Assembly: GCF_004208535.1 (NCBI RefSeq)
Contig: NZ_SGIS01000019.1
Span: 34,768 to 98,767, forward strand
Direction of reading: 5' to 3'
DNA: 64,000 nucleotides
Source: Sphingomonas populi
GTDB lineage: Bacteria; Pseudomonadota; Alphaproteobacteria; Sphingomonadales; Sphingomonadaceae
Positions 17,751-26,708 of the stretch are shown here, piece after piece. The notes beneath the pieces are model-generated. The model did not search any database, had not been told where the DNA came from, and saw nothing but the letters and a program-made list of their open reading frames with translations. The position numbers were made by a program, and so were the translations under genes. Positions within the stretch are counted from its first letter, which is position 1; the number at the start of each line of letters is the position of its first letter.

Positions 17751-18614
17751 CTAGAGGGTGCCGCGCGATGCTTCGGCGGCGTCGATCGCGCGGCGGGCCT
17801 GCGTGATAGCGTCGTCGAGCGCGCGTTGCAGTGCGTTGCCGGTTGTGGGCATGTCGCGCGCGGCATCGGCGGTGCGTTCCAGCGCCGCCGCCTGCTGGGT
17901 GAGCGCCTGGCTGCCGGTGACGGCGCGGCGTGCGGCGAGCGCGGTGCGCAGCGCGGCGACGCTGGTCTCGCGCGCGCGGTCGAGCGCCTGCGCGAGCGCG
18001 TCCTGGCTGTTCGCGACGAGATCGAGCGTGAGGATGCCCTGATGCGTGACCGCGATCTGGGTGAGCATGTCCTGCTCGCGCGCCAGCAACCGCTCGGTGG
18101 CGGGGCCGCGCAGGAATTGGGCGCGCTCGGGCCGGTCGGCGGCGATTTCTCGCGCTGCCGATTCGACCGCCTTGGCACAGGCGCGGATCAGATCGAGCGC
18201 GTCGTCGAGCGCCGCCGCCGCAGCGCGCAGCTTGGTGCGGTCGGTGTCGATCATGATCTGCGCGCGGGCGACCGAATCGCGTTCGCGCGCCAGCGACTCG
18301 ACCAGCGCCTCGATGCGGACGGCGGGGGACGTTTCGGGCGCGGCGCGGGTCGGGAACAGCGACCAGGCTGGTTTCGGCGCGGGTTCGGCGACGCTCAGCG
18401 CGAGTGTCTGCAACGTCTGGAGGCCCTGCTCGGCCGAGGCGGTCGCCACCACGCCGCGTTCAAGCCTTCCGCTCGCTTCGGCGGCGGTGGCGATCGCGTT
18501 CCGCCCGAGCGAATCGATGCCGGACAGTATCGCGCTATCGTCCGAGGCGAGCCATTGCCGAAGCACCAGCCGAGCCTGGGCGCGAGCATCTGGCGCGATA
18601 GGGGCAGGGGACAC
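17751..18614 (-). CDS. telA: TelA/KlaA toxic anion resistance protein
   Basis: A 287-aa, alanine-rich, almost wholly helical protein with TelA-family features: DDSAILSGIDSLGRNA near the start, SLARERDSVARAQIMIDTDRTKL, PATERLLAREQDMLTQIAVTHQGILTLDLV and a final coiled-coil-like region. TelA proteins are linked to tellurite and membrane-stress tolerance by an unknown mechanism and often accompany ter genes. The start is the GTG at 18612-18614, with AAGGA 7 bases upstream; the longer open frame starts inside tRNA-Arg and is not credible. It converges on the ter operon. Confidence 0.83.
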   Translation of the reverse strand: MSPAPIAPDARAQARLVLRQWLASDDSAILSGIDSLGRNAIATAAEASGRLERGVVATASAEQGLQTLQTLALSVAEPAPKPAWSLFPTRAAPETSPAVRIEALVESLARERDSVARAQIMIDTDRTKLRAAAAALDDALDLIRACAKAVESAAREIAADRPERAQFLRGPATERLLAREQDMLTQIAVTHQGILTLDLVANSQDALAQALDRARETSVAALRTALAARRAVTGSQALTQQAAALERTADAARDMPTTGNALQRALDDAITQARRAIDAAEASRGTL

Positions 18615-18645
18615 ACGCCGATCCTTCAACAACCCGTCGGGCGAT

Positions 18646-18722
18646 TGGCGCGCCCGGAGGGATTCGAACCCCCGACCGAGGAGGTAGAAGCTCCTTGCTC
18701 TATCCAACTGAGCTACGGGCGC
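18646..18722 (-). tRNA. tRNA-Arg (anticodon TCT)
   Basis: A complete cloverleaf on the minus strand: acceptor GCGCCCG/CGGGCGC, D-arm GCTCAGTTGGATAGAGC, anticodon arm AGGAG-CTTCTAC-CTCCT giving anticodon TCT, and T-loop GGTTCGAATCC. CCA is encoded (complement of 18646-18648). It lies just upstream of telA. Confidence 0.97.
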
Positions 18723-18800
18723 GCGCTATGCCCCGGTTAGCGGGATTTGCGCGATCGCGAAACGGCGATATTACGAATGGTGCGCGAAGGGGGCGCGATC

Positions 18801-19574
18801 ATGCTCGACAAGGTGGTGGCAACCGATCTGCGGGGGCGGCAGTTCCGCTATTATGATTTCGTGATGGTCGCCTTCGTGGTGATCCTCGTGCTGTCGAACG
18901 TGGTCGGTGCGGGCAAGCGCGCGGTGATCGATCTGCCGTGGATCGGGCTGTGGCCGTTCGGCGCGGGCATCTTGTTCTTCCCGATCTCCTACATTCTCGA
19001 TGACGTGCTGACCGAAGTGTATGGCTATGCCCGTGCGCGGCGCGTGGTGTGGGTCGGGTTCGTCGCGCTCGCCTTTCTGGTCGCGATGGAGTGGACAACG
19101 GTGGCGCTCCCGCCCGCCGCCGATTGGGGCGGGCAGGCGCATTACGAATATGTGTTCGGCGCGCCGCCGCATTTGGTTTCGGTCTTCCCCTATGTCGATG
19201 TCGGTATCGGCGGGCGGATCGCGTTCGCGTCGCTGTGCGCCTTCTGGATCGGCGACCTGCTCAACTCCTATGTGCTCGCGCGGATGAAGATCCTGACCGA
19301 GGGCAAATGGCTGTGGACGCGCACGATCGGCTCGACGATCGTCGGGGAGGGGGCGGACAGCCTCGTCTTCTATCCGCTTGCCTTCTACGGGCTGCCCGAC
19401 TGGCCGGTGCAGGCGATGCTGATGGTAATGCTCAGCCAGTTCGTGCTCAAGGTGGGCTGGGAAGTGGTGCTGACCCCCGTCACTTACGCGGTGGTCGGCT
19501 TCCTCAAGCGCCGGGAAGGCATCGACGTGTACGATCGCGGGACGGATTTCTCGCCGTTTCACGCTGGGGTTTGA
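18801..19574 (+). CDS. YhhQ/QueT-type queuosine precursor transporter
   Basis: A 257-aa membrane protein of the queuosine-precursor (VUT/YhhQ) transporter family. It has about six membrane segments and family motifs: YYDFVMVAFVVILVLSNVVG, FPISYILDDVLTEVYGYARAR and, in the C-terminal half, FWIGDLLNSYVLARMK, IGSTIVGEGADSLVFYPLAFYG. Members import queuine or preQ0/preQ1 for tRNA modification. ATG 18801 was preferred because AAGGGGG lies at 18787-18793; ATGs at 18777 and 18747 are possible. Confidence 0.88.
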   Translation: MLDKVVATDLRGRQFRYYDFVMVAFVVILVLSNVVGAGKRAVIDLPWIGLWPFGAGILFFPISYILDDVLTEVYGYARARRVVWVGFVALAFLVAMEWTTVALPPAADWGGQAHYEYVFGAPPHLVSVFPYVDVGIGGRIAFASLCAFWIGDLLNSYVLARMKILTEGKWLWTRTIGSTIVGEGADSLVFYPLAFYGLPDWPVQAMLMVMLSQFVLKVGWEVVLTPVTYAVVGFLKRREGIDVYDRGTDFSPFHAGV

Positions 19575-19579
19575 ACAGC

Positions 19580-20278
19580 ATGTACGACAAGATCGGCTTT
19601 CTCGACTATTTCGCCAACACGGTGAAAGCGTCCGCGAACACGTGCGCGACGTATCGTTCCTTTCTGAACCGGATCGACGACGCCCTCGGCGGGCTGGATG
19701 AAGCGCTCTCCTCGCGCGGTCTGGAAGCGGTCATGGAATGGGCACGAACGACGGAGGTGGAGCCGTTCGGGACGTATCGGTCACACGCCAAATCGGTGTT
19801 GAAGCGCTATGCCCTATACAAGCTTGAGAAAGCAGCGGGCGATGAGGACGCCAGTGTCGAGGAACCGCCTGCGTCCGGTGACGAACTCGGATCGTTGATC
19901 GAGTCGGATGCCAATTTCATCCGCGAACGAGAGATGCAGATTCAGGTTCGGCGGCAACTGACGAACCTCGAACCCGGCCTCGAAGCGATCGACGACGGCG
20001 CGGAAATCACGGTCGCGACTGGCAGGATCGATATCCTCGCGCGCGATGCGAAAGGTCGGACGGTCGTCATCGAATTGAAAGCCGGCAAATGTCCTCCAGG
20101 AGCATTGGAGCAACTTCTCGCCTATGCGTACGATATCGAGCAGGAGAGCGGTAAGCCTGCGCGCGCGATGTTGGTGGCCGGTTCGTTCACCGATCGCATA
20201 CGAGCGGCGGCGCGGCGAGCGAAAGACGTCGAGCTGAAATCCTATTCCTACTCGCTGAGCTTTCAGGACGACAAATAG
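19580..20278 (+). CDS. NucS-like endonuclease with novel N-terminal domain
   Basis: A 232-aa protein. The C-terminal half (about 105-232) matches the NucS/EndoMS (DUF91) nuclease fold: ATGRIDILARDAKGRTVVIELKAG, giving the active-site set D151, E165, K167, then LEQLLAYAYDI. The N-terminal 80 residues (NTCATYRSFLNRIDDAL, FGTYRSHAKSVLKRYALYKL) are helical and look like the core-binding domain of tyrosine recombinases; this is a weak resemblance. NucS enzymes cut at mismatches or branched DNA; the N-terminal part of true NucS (the beta dimerisation domain) is absent. It starts 5 bp after the transporter gene. Base composition is less extreme than its neighbours. Confidence 0.75.
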   Translation: MYDKIGFLDYFANTVKASANTCATYRSFLNRIDDALGGLDEALSSRGLEAVMEWARTTEVEPFGTYRSHAKSVLKRYALYKLEKAAGDEDASVEEPPASGDELGSLIESDANFIREREMQIQVRRQLTNLEPGLEAIDDGAEITVATGRIDILARDAKGRTVVIELKAGKCPPGALEQLLAYAYDIEQESGKPARAMLVAGSFTDRIRAAARRAKDVELKSYSYSLSFQDDK

Positions 20279-20281
20279 GCG

Positions 20282-20950
20282 TTACGCCCCGACCGTCTCC
20301 AACAGCCCTTCGAACAGCCGGCGGCCATCGTCGCCGCCGTGCGCCGCCTCGATACGGCGTTCGGGATGCGGCATCATGCCGAGCACGTTGCCGCCGGCAT
20401 TGAGCACGCCGGCGATGCCGCGCGCCGAGCCGTTGACGGCACCGGCATATCGGAACGCGACGCGGCCTTCGCCTTCGAGCCGGTCGAGCGTCTCGGCGTC
20501 AGAGAAGTAGTTGCCGTCGTGGTGCGCGACCGGAATGGTGATCGTCTCGCCTTGCGCATAGCGGCTGGTGAAGGCGGTCTGCGCGTTTTCGACGGTCAGC
20601 GCGACGTCGCGGCAGACGAAGTTGAGGCCCTCGTTGCGCATCAGCGCGCCGGGCAGCAGCCCGGCTTCGGTCAGCACCTGGAAGCCGTTGCAGATGCCGA
20701 GCACCGGCAGGCCCTTGTCGGCCGCCTCGACCACCGCGCGCATGATCGGCGAGCGTGCGCCGATCGCGCCGGAGCGCAGGTAATCGCCATAGGAGAAGCC
20801 GCCGGGCAGCGCGACGAGGCCGACGCCGTCAGGAAGCGCGCTGTCGCCGTGCCAGACCATCTCGGGCTTGCGACCCGTCACCGATTCGAGCGCGACGGCG
20901 ATGTCGCGGTCGCAGTTCGATCCCGGGAAGACGATGACGGCGGTCTTCAT
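20282..20950 (-). CDS. purQ: phosphoribosylformylglycinamidine synthase subunit PurQ
   Basis: A 222-aa glutamine amidotransferase subunit of FGAM synthase in purine synthesis; it supplies ammonia to PurL. The N-terminus is [18 protein letters not shown]; the nucleophile cysteine lies in [11 protein letters not shown] and the His/Glu pair in MMPHPERR. The start is ATG 20950 and it overlaps purS by 4 bp. purL is not in the window. Confidence 0.96.
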   Translation of the reverse strand: MKTAVIVFPGSNCDRDIAVALESVTGRKPEMVWHGDSALPDGVGLVALPGGFSYGDYLRSGAIGARSPIMRAVVEAADKGLPVLGICNGFQVLTEAGLLPGALMRNEGLNFVCRDVALTVENAQTAFTSRYAQGETITIPVAHHDGNYFSDAETLDRLEGEGRVAFRYAGAVNGSARGIAGVLNAGGNVLGMMPHPERRIEAAHGGDDGRRLFEGLLETVGA

Positions 20951-21177
20951 ACGCGTTCCACCCGGTAGTTTTCGATGACCGTGTTGGCGAGCAGCTTGCG
21001 GCACATATCGTCGATGCTGGCGTCGTCGGTATCGTCGGTGACGTCGAGTTCGATCAGCTTGCCCTGACGGACATCGTTGACGCCGGCGAAGCCGAGGCCG
21101 TCGAGCGCCTTGTGGATCGCCTTGCCCTGCGGATCGAGCACGCCCGGTTTCAGCGTGACGAAGATGCGGAGCTTCAT
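20947..21177 (-). CDS. purS: phosphoribosylformylglycinamidine synthase subunit PurS
   Basis: A 76-aa PurS ([40 protein letters not shown]), the small dimeric subunit bridging PurQ and PurL. The start is the ATG at 21177; the open frame upstream (46 codons) is not supported. Its stop overlaps the purQ start. Confidence 0.95.
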   Translation of the reverse strand: MKLRIFVTLKPGVLDPQGKAIHKALDGLGFAGVNDVRQGKLIELDVTDDTDDASIDDMCRKLLANTVIENYRVERV

Positions 21178-21328
21178 GAGCAATGTCCTGCTTGAAAAGG
21201 TTGCGCGCGCTATGGCGATGGCGGGCGCGCGCCGCAAGTCTTGTCGGAACAGCGCGACCGCCCAGCCGAGCGCCAGCGCCGCGAACGGCGTGGCGGTCGC
21301 GAGGCGGCGAATCACGCCGCCTCCGTGT

Positions 21329-22108
21329 TTATTTGCCGCGGTTCAGCCGGTGCTGTTCGAGATCGAGCACGGCGTTCTCAGCGCCCTCGGGGAGCAGGCC
21401 GAGCCGGCGCGCGACCTCCTGATAAGCCTCGACCTCGCCACCGAGATCGCGGCGGAAACGATCCTTGTCGAGCTTCTCGTTGGTTGCGATGTCCCACAGC
21501 CGACAGCCATCGGGGCTGATCTCGTCGGCGAGGATGATCCGGCCGAAATCATTGTCCCAGATCCGACCGAATTCGAGCTTGAAGTCGACCAGACGGATGC
21601 CGATGCCGGCGAACAGCCCGCTCAGGAAATCGTTCACGCGGATCGCGAGGTCGGCGATGTCGTGCATCTCCTCCTGGCTGGCCCAGCCGAACGCCGAGAT
21701 ATGCTCGTCGGTGATCATCGGATCGCCGAGCGCATCGTCCTTGTAATAATATTCGATGATCGTGCGCGGGAGCGGCGTGCCCTCCTCGATGCCGAGCCGC
21801 TTCGCGAGCGACCCTGCGACGACATTGCGCACCACGACTTCGATCGGCACGATCTCGACCTGACGGATCAACTGCTCGCGCATGTTGAGGCGGCGGATGA
21901 AGTGCGTCGGTACGCCGATCTGGCCGAGCAGCGTGAAGATATGCTCGGAAATCCGGTTGTTGAGCACGCCCTTGCCGTTGATCGTGCCTTTTTTCTGCGC
22001 GTTGAACGCAGTCGCGTCATCCTTGAAATACTGGATCAGCGTGCCCGGCTCTGGACCCTCATAGAGAATCTTGGCCTTGCCCTCGTAAATCTGGCGGCGG
22101 CGAGCCAT
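21329..22108 (-). CDS. purC: SAICAR synthase
   Basis: A 259-aa phosphoribosylaminoimidazole-succinocarboxamide synthase. Hallmarks: [58 protein letters not shown], and [34 protein letters not shown]. It joins aspartate to CAIR using ATP. It is upstream of purS-purQ on the same strand, separated by 151 bp, so co-transcription is plausible. Confidence 0.97.
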   Translation of the reverse strand: MARRRQIYEGKAKILYEGPEPGTLIQYFKDDATAFNAQKKGTINGKGVLNNRISEHIFTLLGQIGVPTHFIRRLNMREQLIRQVEIVPIEVVVRNVVAGSLAKRLGIEEGTPLPRTIIEYYYKDDALGDPMITDEHISAFGWASQEEMHDIADLAIRVNDFLSGLFAGIGIRLVDFKLEFGRIWDNDFGRIILADEISPDGCRLWDIATNEKLDKDRFRRDLGGEVEAYQEVARRLGLLPEGAENAVLDLEQHRLNRGK

Positions 22109-22132
22109 GCGGCAATACCCCTGAAATGAGCG

Positions 22133-22163
22133 GCCCCGGCATCGCGGGACGCGCGGCCGGGGC
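22133..22163 (-). other. GC hairpin in the purC 5' region
   Basis: GCCCCGGC (22133-22140) and GCCGGGGC (22156-22163) form a perfect 8-bp stem with a 15-base loop, 25 bases before the purC ATG. It could be mRNA leader structure or a terminator for the minus-strand gene; no T-run follows. Confidence 0.35.
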
Positions 22164-22205
22164 GGGAAAGCCCGATGCTATACTCAAAGCACAAGGGGGG
22201 TGCAA

Positions 22206-23057
22206 TCAATCGCTTGGGGCGTTGGTACGCGAGCGGGTGAGAGTGAGGCGTTTGCGCAACGGCGCCAGCGCGCGCCAGAGCAGCCATAGCAGGCCGAGCA
22301 CCACCAGCGGCGGCACCAGCGTGGCGAGGGCTTGCAGCACCACGATCAGCGTCGTCTGCGCGGACGCGGTGATGGTGGCGAGCGCATCGGCGAAGGGCGA
22401 GCGTGGATCGAAGCTGCGGATCACCCGGCCCGATTCGTAATCGAACACCATCGGCGTGGTGGCGAGGCTGTCGCGCAGGTCGGCGATCTGCGCGTTGGTC
22501 TGCGCGGGCGCCTGTGCGATCTCGGCGCGCTGCTGTTCCAGCGTGGCGCGGACATCCTTGCCGAGACCGGGACGGGCGAGTTGCTGGTCGATCCGCGCGA
22601 GTTGCGCTTTTACGTCGCCGAGTTGCTGCTGCGCGCGGCCGATTGCGGCGCCGGCATCGGTGCCGGTGATCTCGGCGTTGACGAGCATGCCGTCGGCCGC
22701 ATCGATCGTCGCGATGCCCTGCTTGCCGAACGCGCGGGCGATGGTGGGGTCGAGCTTGAACGCCAGCGACGCCGCGATCTGATCGTCACCGAGCAGGGTG
22801 TAGCGCATGCCGGTGATCCGGCAGCGCAGGATGCCGAGCTTCTCGCAGGCCTGCGCATGCGCCTCCTGCGCGGCGGAAATGCGTGCCGGCGGCATGCGAA
22901 AGGCGTAATGATAGTTGAACGCGACGCCCGGCGCCGCCGTGACGGCAACGCCGGGGCCGGCGTTGGAGTCCGCCGCTTCGCCGGTCTGCGCTTCGTTGGG
23001 TGCCTTGCTGCACGCGGCAAGCGCCAGGACCGAAACCAACACGAGACTTGCACGCAT
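22206..23057 (-). CDS. DUF4349 lipoprotein
   Basis: A 283-aa lipoprotein: signal MRASLVLVSVLALAACSKAP with a lipobox (LAAC). The middle has DUF4349 features (ITGMRYTLLGDDQIAASLAFKLDP, an AEITGTDAG segment, then a coiled coil around QQLGDVKAQLARIDQQLARP). Near the C-terminus is one membrane segment (TLVPPLVVLGLLWLLWRALA) followed by a basic tail. Thus both ends contact membrane. Function unknown; a role in envelope stress is only a guess. Confidence 0.82.
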   Translation of the reverse strand: MRASLVLVSVLALAACSKAPNEAQTGEAADSNAGPGVAVTAAPGVAFNYHYAFRMPPARISAAQEAHAQACEKLGILRCRITGMRYTLLGDDQIAASLAFKLDPTIARAFGKQGIATIDAADGMLVNAEITGTDAGAAIGRAQQQLGDVKAQLARIDQQLARPGLGKDVRATLEQQRAEIAQAPAQTNAQIADLRDSLATTPMVFDYESGRVIRSFDPRSPFADALATITASAQTTLIVVLQALATLVPPLVVLGLLWLLWRALAPLRKRLTLTRSRTNAPSD

Positions 23058-23152
23058 ACACCATCTCCTAAACGGGATGGCGCGATCATATCCGACTAAA
23101 ATGATCGGTAAAGCGGTATTTTATCGCGACGAATTGCTGAGGTCGCGCACGA

Positions 23153-23314
23153 TCACTTGCAGGGCTTCTTCACCTCGCGTCGCCACGGCGCGTCGAACTG
23201 GTCTTCGTTCAGGCGCTGGAAGGCGGCCATTGCCGCCGTGAAAAGCTTATGGATCATGTCGCTGACTCGCTGATGGTGATCGGCCCATTCGGGTCCGTGA
23301 AAATCGTCTTGCAT
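23153..23314 (-). CDS. small hypothetical protein, 53 aa
   Basis: MQDDFHGPEWADHHQRVSDM, then IHKLFTAAMAAFQRLNEDQF and a basic end. The start at 23314 is supported by GAGGAGG about 6 bases upstream on the minus strand. It is hydrophilic and probably helical. It is divergent from the LysR gene at 23428. No family recognised. Confidence 0.6.
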   Translation of the reverse strand: MQDDFHGPEWADHHQRVSDMIHKLFTAAMAAFQRLNEDQFDAPWRREVKKPCK

Positions 23315-23427
23315 GGCATTCCTCCTCGGTCTCGATTCGGTGCGCGCAAGACGGATATGCCACGCGTCGCGAGTCGGCGCCAACAAAGCGCTCGACAGGA
23401 TCGACAAGCTGCGCTTATCAAATCGCC

Positions 23428-24324
23428 ATGCGCCGCATTCCGCCCCTTGCCGCCGTCCGGGTGTTCGAGGCGGCGGCGCGGCATGAGAATTTCACCGCCG
23501 CTGCCGCCGAACTCGGCATGACGCAGGCGGCAGTCAGCTATCAGATCAAATTGATCGAGGAACGGCTCGGCGTGCCGCTGTTCCGGCGCGAAAAGAAGCG
23601 CGTGCTGCTCACCGAGGCGGGGCGGCGGCTGTCGCCGCAGGTGACAGGGGCATTCGACACGCTCGACACCGCCTTCGCCGCCGTGCGCGCCGACGATGGC
23701 GCGTTGCTGACGATCTCGACCTCGAACACGTTCGCGAATGCGTGGCTGGCGTGGCGGCTCGGCAGCTTCCAGGTCGGCCATCCCGATACGGCGGTGCGCG
23801 TACTGACCAGCGACGCGATGGCCGATTTCGTGACCGACGATGTCGATGTCGCGATCCGCGCCGGGCTGGGCGGCTGGCCCGAGCTTGCCGAGCACAAATT
23901 GATCGACGTGGATTTCACGCCGATGTGCAGCCCGGGTTTCCTGAAGCGCTACGGCCCGTTCACGCCGAAGGATCTGCTCAGGCTGCCGATCATCAGCCGG
24001 CATGATATCTGGTGGCCCTATTGGCTGCGCGAGGCGGGTGTGGACGTGCCCGAGGGCAAGCCGCCGCCGGGCGTGCGGCTCGATTCGCAGGCGCATGAGG
24101 GGCACGCCGCGATGGCCGGGCAGGGCATGGCGATGCTGACGCCGTTCTTCTGGCGCAACGATCTCGCCGACGGCAAGCTGGTGCGGCCATTCGAACAGGT
24201 CTCGACACGCGGCCACGCCTATTGGCTGGTGTATCCAGCCGCGCGACGAAATGTGCCCAAGGTCAAGCGCTTCCGCGAATGGCTGCTGGACGAACTCGCG
24301 CGCGGTGTGCCGCTTCCGGTGTGA
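23428..24324 (+). CDS. LysR-family regulator, GcvA type
   Basis: A 298-aa LysR regulator. The winged HTH (residues about 5-65) reads RRIPPLAAVRVFEAAARHENF, then AAAELGMTQAAVSYQIKLIE, characteristic of the GcvA subgroup. The rest is the periplasmic-binding-like effector domain. LysR regulators often control a divergent neighbour; here the divergent genes are the 53-aa protein and the DUF4349 lipoprotein. The effector is unknown. Confidence 0.9.
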   Translation: MRRIPPLAAVRVFEAAARHENFTAAAAELGMTQAAVSYQIKLIEERLGVPLFRREKKRVLLTEAGRRLSPQVTGAFDTLDTAFAAVRADDGALLTISTSNTFANAWLAWRLGSFQVGHPDTAVRVLTSDAMADFVTDDVDVAIRAGLGGWPELAEHKLIDVDFTPMCSPGFLKRYGPFTPKDLLRLPIISRHDIWWPYWLREAGVDVPEGKPPPGVRLDSQAHEGHAAMAGQGMAMLTPFFWRNDLADGKLVRPFEQVSTRGHAYWLVYPAARRNVPKVKRFREWLLDELARGVPLPV

Positions 24325-24363
24325 GAGCTTCCCACGCGCGCTAAACCGGATTAACCGGAACAT

Positions 24364-26622
24364 ATGGCCACCCCGACCGACTTGCCGCCCGACAACCCGC
24401 CGATCGGCATTCTCGACGCGCCGTTCGATAGCGCGCTATCGGATCGGTATCTGGTCTATGCGCTCTCGACGATCACCGCGCGCTCGCTGCCCGATGTTCG
24501 CGACGGGCTGAAACCCGTGCATCGCCGGCTGCTGTGGGCGATGCGGCTGCTTCGGCTCGATCCCGCGCAGGGCTATAAAAAGAGTGCGCGCGTCGTCGGC
24601 GACGTGATCGGCAAATACCATCCGCACGGCGACCAGTCGGTCTATGACGCGATGGTGCGACTCGCGCAGCCGTACATGATGCGCTATCCGCTGGTCGACG
24701 GGCAGGGCAATTTCGGCAATATCGACGGCGATAACGCCGCCGCCTACCGCTACACCGAAGCCAAGCTGACTCAGGTCGCGATCGACCTGATGGACGGGCT
24801 CGACGAGGATGCGGTCGATTACCGGCCGACCTACAACGGCGAGGATCATGAGCCCGAGCTGTTTCCGGGCGCTTTCCCCAACCTGCTCGCCAACGGGGCT
24901 GCTGGCATCGCGGTCGGCATGGCGACGAGCATTCCGCCGCACAATGTCGCCGAACTGTATGAAGCGGCGATCCTGCTGGTCGATCAGCCCGAGGCGGACG
25001 ACGCGGCAGTCGGCGCGCTGGTGCGCGGGCCGGATTTCCCCACTGGCGGCCTCGTCGTCGATTCGGCCGCCGCGATCGCCGAGACCTACCGCACCGGACG
25101 CGGCGGGTTTCGCGTGCGGGCGCGCTGGCATGTCGAGGATCTCGGGCGCGGTACGTGGAACGCGATCGTCACCGAAATCCCCTACGGCGTGCAAAAGGGC
25201 AAGCTGATCGAGCAGATCGCGACGATCATCAACGACAAGAAGCTGCCGATCCTCGCCGACATCCGCGACGAATCGGACAGCGAGATCCGCGTCGTGATCG
25301 AGCCGCGCAGCCGCAGCGTCGATCCGCACTTGCTGATGGAGAGCCTGTTCCGGCTCTCCGACCTCGAATCGCGTTTCAGCCTCAACCTCAACGTGCTCGA
25401 CAAGACTCGCACGCCGCGCGTGATGAGCCTGCGCGAGACGTTGCTGGCGTGGGTCGAGCATCAGTTCGTCATCCTGCGCCGCAAGAGCGAGCATCGGCTC
25501 GCCAAGATCGCCGACCGGCTCGAACTGCTCGACGGCTATCTGATCGCCTATCTCAACCTCGACCGGGTGATCGAGATCATCCGTACCGAGGATGAGCCCA
25601 AGCCGGTGATGATCGCCGAGTTCGGGCTGACCGACCGGCAGGCCGAGGCGATCCTCGACATGCGGCTGCGGCGGCTGCGCAAGCTGGAAGAGATGGAGAT
25701 CCGCAAGGAGCGCGACGGGCTGGAGAACGAACGCAACGGACTGGAGGCGCTGCTCGGCAGCGAGGCGCGCCAGCGCACGCGGCTGAAGCGCGACTTCGGC
25801 AAGCTGCGTGATCGCTACGGCCCCGAGACCAAGCTCGGCAAGCGCCGCACCACGATCGAGGAAGCCGCGCCAGCGCGCGACATTCCGCTGGAAGCGATGA
25901 TCGAGCGCGAGCCGGTCACGATCCTGCTGTCGCAGCGCGGCTGGATTCGCGCGATCAAGGGGCATCTCGATGCGGCCGGGATCGCTGCGGCGAAGTTCAA
26001 GGAGGGTGACGCCCCGCTGTTCAGCCTGACCGCGCAGACCACCGACAAGATCCTGCTCGCCGCCGACAATGGCCGCTTCTTCACGCTCGGCGCCGATAAA
26101 TTGCCCGGCGGGCGCGGCTTCGGCGAGCCGGTGCGGCTGATGATCGACCTCGATGGCGCGATCGAGATCGTCGGGCTGTTCCGCGCGAGCATGGCGGAGA
26201 AACTGCTGGTCGCGGCGAGCGACGGGCGCGGCTTCATCGTGCCGGTGGCGGAGACCTTGGCCGAAACGCGCAAGGGCAAGACCGTCGTCACCCCGCGCGC
26301 CGGCGCGAAGCTGAAGGTGGTTCGGCCGGTCGATCCGACCGCCGATCAGGTCGCGGTGATCGGCGACAATCGCCGGCTGCTCGTGTTCGCGCTGGCCGAA
26401 CTGCCCGAGATGGCGCGCGGGCAGGGGGTGCAGTTCCAGCGCTACAACGACGGCGGCCTGTCCGACGCGATCACCTTCGTGCTGGCGCAAGGGCTTAGCT
26501 GGACGATGGGCGGGGAGAGCGGGCGGATTCGCACCGAATCGGACCTTACCTTCTGGCGATCGGCGCGGGGTGCCGCCGGGCGGATGCCGCCAAATGGGTT
26601 CCCGCGCGATAATCGCTTCTGA
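24364..26622 (+). CDS. parC: DNA topoisomerase IV subunit A
   Basis: A 752-aa ParC. It opens [21 protein letters not shown]; the region [20 protein letters not shown] leads to the catalytic tyrosine Y130 in [11 protein letters not shown], and the C-terminal beta-pinwheel follows after about 490. With ParE it decatenates chromosomes. At the positions of E. coli ParC Ser80 and Glu84 it has Q91 and D95, so the usual quinolone-contacting serine is absent. The 752-aa length and missing GyrA-box motif favour ParC over GyrA. Confidence 0.95.
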   Translation: MATPTDLPPDNPPIGILDAPFDSALSDRYLVYALSTITARSLPDVRDGLKPVHRRLLWAMRLLRLDPAQGYKKSARVVGDVIGKYHPHGDQSVYDAMVRLAQPYMMRYPLVDGQGNFGNIDGDNAAAYRYTEAKLTQVAIDLMDGLDEDAVDYRPTYNGEDHEPELFPGAFPNLLANGAAGIAVGMATSIPPHNVAELYEAAILLVDQPEADDAAVGALVRGPDFPTGGLVVDSAAAIAETYRTGRGGFRVRARWHVEDLGRGTWNAIVTEIPYGVQKGKLIEQIATIINDKKLPILADIRDESDSEIRVVIEPRSRSVDPHLLMESLFRLSDLESRFSLNLNVLDKTRTPRVMSLRETLLAWVEHQFVILRRKSEHRLAKIADRLELLDGYLIAYLNLDRVIEIIRTEDEPKPVMIAEFGLTDRQAEAILDMRLRRLRKLEEMEIRKERDGLENERNGLEALLGSEARQRTRLKRDFGKLRDRYGPETKLGKRRTTIEEAAPARDIPLEAMIEREPVTILLSQRGWIRAIKGHLDAAGIAAAKFKEGDAPLFSLTAQTTDKILLAADNGRFFTLGADKLPGGRGFGEPVRLMIDLDGAIEIVGLFRASMAEKLLVAASDGRGFIVPVAETLAETRKGKTVVTPRAGAKLKVVRPVDPTADQVAVIGDNRRLLVFALAELPEMARGQGVQFQRYNDGGLSDAITFVLAQGLSWTMGGESGRIRTESDLTFWRSARGAAGRMPPNGFPRDNRF

Positions 26623-26708
26623 AACAACGATTTTTCTGATATCGTTTCGGCTGCGATGGGTGGAAACTTCATGCCGTCTTAACCAAATAGCCTTAGCGCG
26701 GAGGGGTA

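Noticed and set aside
18615..18707. Longer telA start at 18707
   Set aside because: It would place the start inside tRNA-Arg(TCT); GTG 18614 has a proper AAGGA site.
24436..26490. 684-residue open frame on the strand opposite parC
   Set aside because: A GC-rich shadow of parC: no recognisable domains, unusual composition rich in Arg, His and Gln.
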